A stretch of 7,051 nt of DNA, from assembly GCA_023449275.1 (NCBI GenBank), contig JAEXJM010000013.1, positions 1-7,051 of the forward strand, given 5' to 3'. Below the pieces are notes generated by a model, which was given only the letters and a program-made list of their open reading frames with translations, did not search any database and was not told the origin of the DNA. How positions within the stretch are numbered: position 1 is the stretch's first letter; the number at the start of each line of letters is the position of its first letter. The stretch comes from Pseudomonadota bacterium. Lineage in GTDB: Bacteria; Pseudomonadota; Gammaproteobacteria; Burkholderiales; Burkholderiaceae_D. Both the position numbers and the translations under genes were made by a program. Below, piece by piece: positions 1 through 7,051 of the stretch.

Positions 1-65
1 TCATCGGACAGAGCGGCTTCCATGCCTCTCGGGCATGGACAAAAATAAGAATAGCTGGCTGACAT
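1..65 (-). CDS. N-terminus of a probable RlmL/THUMP-type class I SAM-dependent RNA methyltransferase (partial, cut by the window edge)
   Basis: An ATG at 63-65 opens a frame that runs without a stop to the left edge, giving 21 complete codons. A purine-rich AAAAGG lies 8 bases before the ATG, a good ribosome-binding site. The short peptide starts MSASYSYF and continues CPCPRGMEAAL. From memory this resembles the start of RlmL and related THUMP-domain methyltransferases, where a short aromatic/Cys stretch leads into an (A/P)RG-(L/M)E-x-x-L motif. Those enzymes make N2-methylguanosine in 23S rRNA in the cytoplasm. The start lies 36 bases after the proA stop with no terminator between, so it is probably co-transcribed with proA. 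Only the first turn of the protein is visible: that a gene starts here is fairly secure, but the function is a motif-level guess. Confidence 0.5.
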   Translation of the reverse strand, partial: MSASYSYFCPCPRGMEAALSD

Positions 66-101
66 ATGGGTTACCTTTTGACCGTAATCGTTTTAGAAAA
101 T

Positions 102-1367
102 TCATTTGCGAATTTCGCCGTGTCCGAACACGACGTATTTCAGGGACGTCAGGCCTTCAAGACCGACCGGTCCCCGTGCATGCAGCTTGTCGTTGGAAAT
201 GCCGATTTCCGCGCCAAGACCGTATTCAAAGCCATCTGCGAAGCGGGTCGATGCATTGACCATGACTGAAGATGAATCCACTTCCCTGAGGAAACGGAGA
301 GAATGGCTGTAGTCTTCGGTAATGATGGCGTCGGTGTGTTTCGAGGAATACCGGTTGATGTGATCGATGGCTTCCACCAGACCGCTGACGATACGGACAG
401 CAAGAACCGGGGCAAGATATTCGGTTTCCCAGTCCTCTTCGGTGGCTTTGGCGAGATAGGGATAATCGTTTAAGATTCCGAGCGCTTTTTCATCACAACG
501 CAGTTCGACTTCTTCCTCACGATACCGTTTGGCCAGCAGAGGCAATACATCCGGAGCGATCTTTTCCGATACCAGAAGTGTCTCCATGGTGTTACAGGTT
601 CCGTAACGCTGGCATTTGGCGTTGAAACCGATGTTAACGGCTTTGTCGAGATCGGCGCTGTCATCGATATAAACATGGCAGATACCGTCCAGATGCTTGA
701 TCATCGGGATTTTCGATTCGCGTATCAGTCTTTCGATCAATCCTTTTCCACCGCGAGGGACAATGACATCGACGTAATCCGTCATGGTAATCAACTCACC
801 TACCGCAGCCCGGTCTGTCGTCTCGACGACCTGAACGGCCTGTTCCGGAAGTCCTGCCAGCCGAAGGCCTTCCCTGACGAGATTGGCAAGAGCCTGATTG
901 CAGTGGATGGCTTCGGAACCACCACGCAAAATGGTGGCGTTCCCGCTTTTTATGCACAGGCCTGCTGCATCGACCGTCACATTCGGACGGGCTTCATAAA
1001 TGATGCCGATAACGCCGAGCGGCACACGCATCTGGCCGACCTGAATGCCGGAAGGAAGCAATTTGAGACTGGAAATTGCCCCGACAGGATCGTCAAGCGT
1101 GGCAATTTGTTCAAGGCCGGCTGCCATTGTTTCAATGGCCTTGTCCGACAGGGTCAAACGATCGAGAAGAGCGGCTTCAAGACCATTGTCTTTTGCGATG
1201 TCGAGATCTTTCTGGTTGGCTGCGCGCAAGAGAGCGGCTTCCCGGCGTATCGCCCGGGCGATAAACGACAACGCCCTGTTTTTGGTTGCGGTGTCGGCTT
1301 TGGCCATCTGGCGGGCGGCGTCCCGGGCCTGTTGCCCGACGCAGGTCATGTAACTTTTGATATCCAT
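102..1367 (-). CDS. proA: Gamma-glutamyl phosphate reductase (glutamate-5-semialdehyde dehydrogenase)
   Basis: ProA catalyses the NADPH-dependent reduction of L-glutamyl-5-phosphate to glutamate-5-semialdehyde, the second step of proline synthesis, in the cytoplasm. The 421-residue product is full length for the family (E. coli about 417). Visible marks are EARPNV (residues 125-130), the catalytic Cys258 in QRYGTCNTMETLL, and a complete match to the family signature at 327-348 (VSGLVEA through HINRYSSKHTDAI). I chose the ATG at 1365-1367 because MDIKSYM is the usual betaproteobacterial start. A TTG three codons upstream (1374-1376) is possible, but neither start has a clear Shine-Dalgarno. 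proB is not in the window, so the kinase acting before it must be encoded elsewhere. The gene follows holA after 62 bases and precedes the partial methyltransferase. No truncation or missing key residue is seen. Confidence 0.97.
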   Translation of the reverse strand: MDIKSYMTCVGQQARDAARQMAKADTATKNRALSFIARAIRREAALLRAANQKDLDIAKDNGLEAALLDRLTLSDKAIETMAAGLEQIATLDDPVGAISSLKLLPSGIQVGQMRVPLGVIGIIYEARPNVTVDAAGLCIKSGNATILRGGSEAIHCNQALANLVREGLRLAGLPEQAVQVVETTDRAAVGELITMTDYVDVIVPRGGKGLIERLIRESKIPMIKHLDGICHVYIDDSADLDKAVNIGFNAKCQRYGTCNTMETLLVSEKIAPDVLPLLAKRYREEEVELRCDEKALGILNDYPYLAKATEEDWETEYLAPVLAVRIVSGLVEAIDHINRYSSKHTDAIITEDYSHSLRFLREVDSSSVMVNASTRFADGFEYGLGAEIGISNDKLHARGPVGLEGLTSLKYVVFGHGEIRK

Positions 1368-1388
1368 CGTTGTCAATCGCTTTTTTCA

Positions 1389-1412
1389 GGGAATGACAAA
1401 GTTAACATTCCC
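1389..1412 (-). promoter_or_regulatory. Hairpin in the proA 5' leader
   Basis: The holA-proA gap (1368-1429) contains a perfect 7-bp inverted repeat: GGGAATG at 1389-1395 and CATTCCC at 1406-1412, with a 10-base loop that includes part of a GTTAAC palindrome. It ends 21 bases before the proA ATG. On the transcribed strand the stem is followed by TGAAAAAAGCG, so there is no U tract and it is not an ordinary intrinsic terminator. It could be an RNA-processing or stability element, an operator half-site pair, or chance. No convincing sigma-70 promoter was found in the gap: TTGAAC followed by TAACTT is the best pair, and the -10 is poor. Confidence 0.3.
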
Positions 1413-1429
1413 GTGGTGTCAGTTCAAGT

Positions 1430-2440
1430 TTATGCTATGGAAAGGCCCAATTGAGTCAGTGCATCCCATGCATCATCCATCATCGTGTCGGAACGCAATC
1501 CCTTGATGATTTTATCGATTTGCGCCGTTTGCTGTAAGGCTTTTTGCAGGTCGCTTTTATCAAGCCTGTTGACAGTCGATTGAATGAAACGTTCACGAGG
1601 GCCCCTCAGGCGCAGGCTTTTTGAGACGACGGCAAAGGGTTGCCCTTCTTCCAGAGCCATTTTGCATTTCAGCAGGGTTCTGATTTCATCAGTGACTGTC
1701 CATAATATTAGGGGGAGCGGTTCACCTTCACCTTTTAAGCCTTCGATCATTTTGATGAAACGGGCCCTGTTTCCGCTGAGCATGGCCTCTGTCAGTTTGA
1801 AAACGTCATATCGCGCGACATTCAGGACAGAGTTGCGAACCTGTTCAAAACCCAATTCTCCCTCAGGATAAAGCAGGGCCAGTTTTTGTATTTCCTGATG
1901 GGCGGCCAGCAGATTGCCCTCGACACGGTTGATCAGGAATTCGATGCCCTGTCTGTCGATGGATTGTTTCTGTTTCGCAAGGCGTGTGGAAATCCAGTTG
2001 CCCAAGCGGGAGATATCGATTGTCGGGATATCGATGTAAATGCCGTTTTTCTGCAATGCGACCACCCATGCCGATTTCTGGCTTGTCCAGTCCAGTTTGG
2101 GCAGGGTAATCAGGGTAATGTTATCCGGGTTCAGTTCTGCGACGTATTCCTGTAAGGCCACACTGCCTTCTTTTCCGGGACGCCCTGTCGGGATGCGCAG
2201 TTCGACCAGTTTTCTGTCGCCGAAGAGCGACATGGCATTATTGGATGCCTGAAGTTGTCCCCATTTGAAGCTGCGTTCGACGGTCAATACGTCGCGTTCA
2301 GTAAAATTCCGGCTTCTTGCCGCCTTTCTGATCATGTCCGCCGCTTCAAGTAACAGAAGGTGTTCGTCTCCCGTCAGAATATATAAAGGGGCAAGCTCTT
2401 TCCGGAGATGCGATTCAAGGGCTTCGTATTTCAGGAACAT
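1430..2440 (-). CDS. holA: DNA polymerase III, delta subunit (clamp loader)
   Basis: The delta subunit is the wrench of the clamp-loader complex. It binds the beta sliding clamp and opens one interface so the ring can be placed on primed DNA. The product has 336 residues from the chosen ATG (E. coli 343). Residues 17-32 (APLYILTGDEHLLLLE) are the typical start of the first AAA+-like domain. AMSLF at 69-73 matches the beta-contacting Met-Ser-Leu-Phe segment of E. coli delta. GNLLAAHQEIQKL at 175-187 is the well-conserved second-domain helix, and the helical collar domain fills the rest. A Walker A motif is absent, as expected for delta. The ATG at 2438-2440 lies four bases after the lptE stop, which suggests translational coupling. 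A TTG at 2450-2452 would add four residues and overlap lptE by 8 bases, but the ATG fits family members better. Identification by motif and context is strong. Confidence 0.94.
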   Translation of the reverse strand: MFLKYEALESHLRKELAPLYILTGDEHLLLLEAADMIRKAARSRNFTERDVLTVERSFKWGQLQASNNAMSLFGDRKLVELRIPTGRPGKEGSVALQEYVAELNPDNITLITLPKLDWTSQKSAWVVALQKNGIYIDIPTIDISRLGNWISTRLAKQKQSIDRQGIEFLINRVEGNLLAAHQEIQKLALLYPEGELGFEQVRNSVLNVARYDVFKLTEAMLSGNRARFIKMIEGLKGEGEPLPLILWTVTDEIRTLLKCKMALEEGQPFAVVSKSLRLRGPRERFIQSTVNRLDKSDLQKALQQTAQIDKIIKGLRSDTMMDDAWDALTQLGLSIA

Positions 2441-2444
2441 GAGG

Positions 2445-3035
2445 TTAATCAAGAGTTCCGGTTTGACGTTCGGACAGCTTGTCCTGGTTGTCCTGCGGCA
2501 TCGGGTCTTCGGTTTCGACGATGGCAGACATCCTGATGGCAGACAGTCTCCTCAGGAGCTGGTATGCCATATCAAATTGCATATCCTTGTATAACATCAG
2601 TTCTTCCGATTCTTTGGACAAGGCTTCGTTATCGTTATAAGTCATCGTCCTGCGAAGGGCCAGTTTGGTCGGTTCAATGAGAATTTTTCCTTGTGGCGTT
2701 CGTACCGTGAATTCAAGGGTGTAATCCAGTGAGTACTCACGTACACGACCTTGTGCGTTCAGGGAAAGGTAATCTTTCTTTTTCTCTTCCCGGATCGCAG
2801 ACAGAATGACTTCGGCATCTTTCGGGTTGCCGACGAGTCTCGTCAGTTTCATGCCTCTGATCAGGCGTTTGAGACGGGAGGCTGTCTGGGAATCCGCGGG
2901 AAAATCGATGTAAATGCTCGAAAAAGGCAGCTTGTCGCTTTTACCGTCGGCTCCCCTCAAATGAAAACCGCAGGCAACCAGCAGAGTGGCAGCACATATC
3001 AGAAATATCCAGTTGTAAAAACGTTTGTATTTCAT
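2445..3035 (-). CDS. lptE: LPS-assembly lipoprotein LptE (formerly RlpB)
   Basis: LptE is an outer-membrane lipoprotein that plugs the LptD barrel and helps place lipopolysaccharide in the outer leaflet. The 196-residue product starts MKYKRFYNWIF, has a hydrophobic stretch at about 9-20, and a lipobox LVAC with the lipidated Cys at 22. It then reads GFHLRG, a hallmark of the family. EYSLDYTLEFTVR (100-112), RRTMTYN (128-134) and MQFDMAYQLLRRL (152-164) match the conserved beta-strand and C-terminal helix pattern. The tail after about 175 is acidic and polar. I chose the ATG at 3033-3035 because GGAAG lies just upstream; the in-frame ATG at 3045-3047 would add MEAD and has no ribosome-binding site. 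The gene follows leuS after 32 bases and abuts holA, the usual leuS-lptE-holA order of many proteobacteria. Confidence 0.94.
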   Translation of the reverse strand: MKYKRFYNWIFLICAATLLVACGFHLRGADGKSDKLPFSSIYIDFPADSQTASRLKRLIRGMKLTRLVGNPKDAEVILSAIREEKKKDYLSLNAQGRVREYSLDYTLEFTVRTPQGKILIEPTKLALRRTMTYNDNEALSKESEELMLYKDMQFDMAYQLLRRLSAIRMSAIVETEDPMPQDNQDKLSERQTGTLD

Positions 3036-3067
3036 GTCAGCTTCCATTTAAAGGGTGAGTCGGGAAC

Positions 3068-5710
<2,643 letters not shown>

Positions 5711-5763
5711 GATGGCTGGCGATAGGAAAATTTAACGTTCGGGTTTTGACGGAAGTCCATATG

Positions 5764-5769
5764 ATAATA
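5764..5769 (-). promoter_or_regulatory. Candidate -10 box of a leuS promoter
   Basis: On the minus strand TATTAT differs from the sigma-70 consensus TATAAT at one base and lies 53 bases before the leuS ATG, a sensible distance. The -35 is poor: the best match is ATGAGT at an 18-base spacing, with only TGA in place. The position after a likely transcript-end hairpin supports a promoter, but the sequence alone is weak. Confidence 0.25.
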
Positions 5770-5845
5770 CGAGTAGCCCGATATGCCACTCATTCCGGAA
5801 CATTTACATGGCATTCACGGCATTCCGCCGAATATATGCATTGTA

Positions 5846-5886
5846 TTCCATTCATTTCCAAAAGCCTGTTTCGGAAATGAATGGAA
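5846..5886 (-). repeat. Perfect 14-bp inverted repeat after dapB, possible transcript-end or stability hairpin
   Basis: The arms at 5846-5859 (TTCCATTCATTTCC) and 5873-5886 (GGAAATGAATGGAA) are exact complements. In minus-strand RNA the pairing continues inward through one G-U and three A-U pairs, giving an 18-bp stem with a 5-base loop CAGGC. In plus-strand RNA the G-U becomes an A-C mismatch, which mildly favours a role in the dapB transcript. It starts 14 bases after the dapB stop. No U tract follows (the next bases are TACAATGCAT), so it is not a textbook intrinsic terminator. Alternatives are a 3'-end-protecting hairpin behind Rho-dependent termination, or one copy of a dispersed palindromic repeat. 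Confidence 0.6.
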
Positions 5887-5900
5887 AGAATCTGAGCGAT

Positions 5901-6707
5901 TTACTTCAGGCCGAGAACGTCCTGCATGTCGAAGAGGCCGTTTTTCTTGTCGGCTATAAATCGGGCGGCTCTCAGGCTGCCTTGTGCGTAAGTCGCACGG
6001 CTTGCGGATTTGTGGGTGATTTCGATTCGTTCGCCCGTACCTGCAAAAAGAACGGTATGGTCGCCGACGATGTCCCCGCCACGGATTGTCGAAAAACCGA
6101 TGGTTGATGGATCGCGTTCGCCTGTAATCCCTTCACGGGAATAAACGGCACATTTCTTCAGGTCGCGGCCGATGGCATTGGCGATAACCTCACCCATTTT
6201 CAACGCCGTTCCCGAGGGAGCGTCAACCTTGTGTCGGTGGTGGGCTTCAATCACCTCGATGTCATAACCTTCGGCAAAATTCCTGGCTGCCATTTCCAGC
6301 AGCTTCATGGTGACATTGACGCCGACGCTCATGTTCGGAGCGAAAACGACAGAAATGGTTTCGGCCGCTTTTGCGATAGCCTGTTTTCCGGCTTCATCAA
6401 AACCGGTTGTGCCGATAATGATCTTGATATTGTTTTTGACACAATAATCCAGATGTTCCAGTGTGCCTTCCGGACGGGTGAAGTCGATGAGGAATTCAGC
6501 ACCCTTCAGCGCTTTCGACATATCCGATTCGATCGCGACGCCTGTTTCTTCGCCCAGGAACATGCCGGCATCATTGCCAAGATTGGAGGAATTCGGCACA
6601 TCGAGTGCACCGGTTAAAACGGCATCGTCCGCTTTCAGAACGGCTTCGATCAGCATATGGCCCATACGGCCATTTGCACCTGCAATTGCGATTTTCATTT
6701 TACTCAT
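5901..6707 (-). CDS. dapB: 4-hydroxy-tetrahydrodipicolinate reductase
   Basis: DapB reduces the dipicolinate-pathway intermediate made by DapA to tetrahydrodipicolinate with NAD(P)H, on the way to diaminopimelate for peptidoglycan and to lysine. The product has 268 residues (E. coli 273). The N-terminal Rossmann motif is GANGRMG at 10-16, GTTGF is at 99-103, and NMSVGVNV at 125-132 is a substrate-side loop. The family signature is complete at 151-168, with the catalytic His156 and Lys160 of HHRHK followed by DAPSGTA. RGGDIVGDHTV at 209-219 is also typical. The ATG at 6705-6707 has GGAAA upstream and overlaps the stop of the preceding gene as ATGA, so the two are probably translationally coupled. 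A second ATG at 6696-6698 would remove three residues. The gene ends just before a large inverted repeat. Confidence 0.98.
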   Translation of the reverse strand: MSKMKIAIAGANGRMGHMLIEAVLKADDAVLTGALDVPNSSNLGNDAGMFLGEETGVAIESDMSKALKGAEFLIDFTRPEGTLEHLDYCVKNNIKIIIGTTGFDEAGKQAIAKAAETISVVFAPNMSVGVNVTMKLLEMAARNFAEGYDIEVIEAHHRHKVDAPSGTALKMGEVIANAIGRDLKKCAVYSREGITGERDPSTIGFSTIRGGDIVGDHTVLFAGTGERIEITHKSASRATYAQGSLRAARFIADKKNGLFDMQDVLGLK

Positions 6708-7051
6708 TGAATATTTCCGATCAACTGGTCATTCGGAGACGATGGCAACATCTTGCCCATGCGGCTCGGGATACTGATAGGTTCGAATGACTTTATATTA
6801 TTTTCTGGTGATGAGGTTTCGTCTTCAGGGGGTGTCTGGACAGGGTTTTTTCTTTCCGGACGTTTTATACGTGGTGTTGTCGTGTCTGTCTGGTTTAACG
6901 GAGTTGCGACGGATTCAACAGTTTCGGCCGGTTCAATGACTCTGACAGGTTCAGCGGTCTTGACAGGTTCAACGGCTTTGACAGGTTCAACGGCCTTGAC
7001 AGGTTCAACGGCCTTGACAGGTTCAACGGCCTTGACAGGTTCAACGGCCTT
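6704..7051 (-). CDS. 3' end of a gene with a KAVEPV-repeat tail, possibly a C-terminally extended BamE lipoprotein (partial)
   Basis: A frame open from the right edge runs 115 codons to a TGA at 6704-6706 that overlaps the dapB start. It begins with five exact KAVEPV hexapeptides, then KTAEPV, RVIEPA and ETVESV. It continues as a polar, Pro/Thr/Glu-rich, apparently disordered tail ending in LIGNIQ. No folded domain is visible. In many betaproteobacteria the gene before dapB encodes the outer-membrane assembly lipoprotein BamE (SmpA/OmlA), often with a Pro/Ala-rich C-terminal extension, so this is my best guess from position. Repeats of charged residues with Val-Glu-Pro also occur in TonB-like and other periplasm-spanning linkers. 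The frame continues beyond the edge, so the total repeat number and the N-terminal domain cannot be seen. That it is coding is well supported; its identity is not. Confidence 0.6.
   Translation of the reverse strand, partial: KAVEPVKAVEPVKAVEPVKAVEPVKAVEPVKTAEPVRVIEPAETVESVATPLNQTDTTTPRIKRPERKNPVQTPPEDETSSPENNIKSFEPISIPSRMGKMLPSSPNDQLIGNIQ
6908..7051 (-). repeat. 18-bp coding tandem repeat (KAVEPV unit), truncated at the window edge
   Basis: Eight consecutive 18-bp units can be aligned on the minus strand from 7051. The first four are identical (AAGGCCGTTGAACCTGTC). The fifth (6962-6979) differs by one silent AAG-to-AAA change. The sixth (6944-6961) has two changes, and the last two (6926-6943 and 6908-6925) are strongly diverged but keep the glutamate in the fourth position. 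The unit is a multiple of three, so copy-number changes keep the frame. The array continues beyond the window. Confidence 0.9.

Larger units (their letters stand above)
5711..5900. other. Non-coding dapB-leuS gap with several inverted repeats
   Basis: This 190-base gap is the longest intergenic stretch. From the dapB side it holds a 14-bp perfect inverted repeat (5846-5886, listed separately). Next comes a small CGGC/GCCG stem with a 5-base loop (5818-5830). Then comes ATGCCA (5783-5788) paired with TGGCAT (5809-5814) around a TTCCGGAA palindrome (5793-5800). GGAATG or its complement recurs across the segment. The leuS-proximal 75 bases are A+T-richer and probably hold the leuS promoter. No leucine-codon leader peptide or T-box-like element was found, and no real ORF fits here. 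Confidence 0.6.

Noticed and set aside
20..38. Hairpin CCATGCC/GGCATGG considered as a proA terminator
   Set aside because: It lies inside the next gene's coding sequence and has no U tract after it in the direction of transcription.
1371..1376. TTGACA, a perfect -35 hexamer, on the minus strand beside the proA start
   Set aside because: A promoter using it would start inside proA, with no good -10 at the right distance. It is probably chance.
675..1454. 259-codon open frame on the plus strand
   Set aside because: It is antisense to proA and runs into the holA 3' end. It has no family resemblance and is explained by the proA codon pattern.
5808..6107. Plus-strand frame starting in the dapB-leuS gap
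   Set aside because: Most of it is antisense to dapB, and the rest covers the large inverted repeat. No coding signal of its own.
6908..7051. Tandem array considered as a CRISPR or iteron-type origin
   Set aside because: Units are contiguous without spacers, exactly 18 bp, and translate in frame to KAVEPV into dapB-coupled coding sequence, so it is a protein-coding repeat.

Overview
The window is ordinary core-genome DNA, almost certainly from a betaproteobacterium. Base composition is moderate (about half G+C by eye). The gene order (dapB, leuS, lptE, holA, proA) and the protein wording (LptE starting Cys-Gly-Phe-His-Leu-Arg after its lipobox, ProA starting MDIKSYM, HolA with an SLF clamp motif) fit Burkholderiales. 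The moderate G+C suggests a low-GC member of the Oxalobacteraceae such as Oxalobacter. The genus is an inference from remembered sequences, not the result of a search.

Every supported gene lies on the minus strand, so transcription runs from 7051 towards 1. In that order they are: (1) the 3' end of a gene with a (KAVEPV)n repeat tail at 6704-7051, probably a C-terminally extended BamE-type lipoprotein; (2) dapB at 5901-6707, whose ATG overlaps the previous stop; (3) a 190-bp non-coding gap (5711-5900) rich in inverted repeats, including a perfect 14-bp one just after dapB; (4) leuS at 3068-5710; (5) lptE at 2445-3035; (6) holA at 1430-2440, four bases after lptE; (7) a 62-bp gap with a 7-bp hairpin; (8) proA at 102-1367; (9) the first 21 codons of what looks like an RlmL/THUMP-type RNA methyltransferase at 1-65. 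The last gene and the repeat-tail gene are both cut by the window edges.

The genes serve unrelated housekeeping jobs: lysine/diaminopimelate synthesis (dapB), Leu-tRNA charging (leuS), lipopolysaccharide export to the outer membrane (lptE), clamp loading at the replication fork (holA), proline synthesis (proA) and probably rRNA modification. leuS-lptE-holA is tightly packed and probably one transcript. The dapB-leuS gap is the most likely place for a transcript end followed by a new promoter.

I found no mobile element, CRISPR array, tRNA, rRNA, toxin-antitoxin pair or defence system. The two items most worth a second look are the near-perfect 18-bp coding tandem repeat running off the right edge and the long inverted repeat behind dapB.
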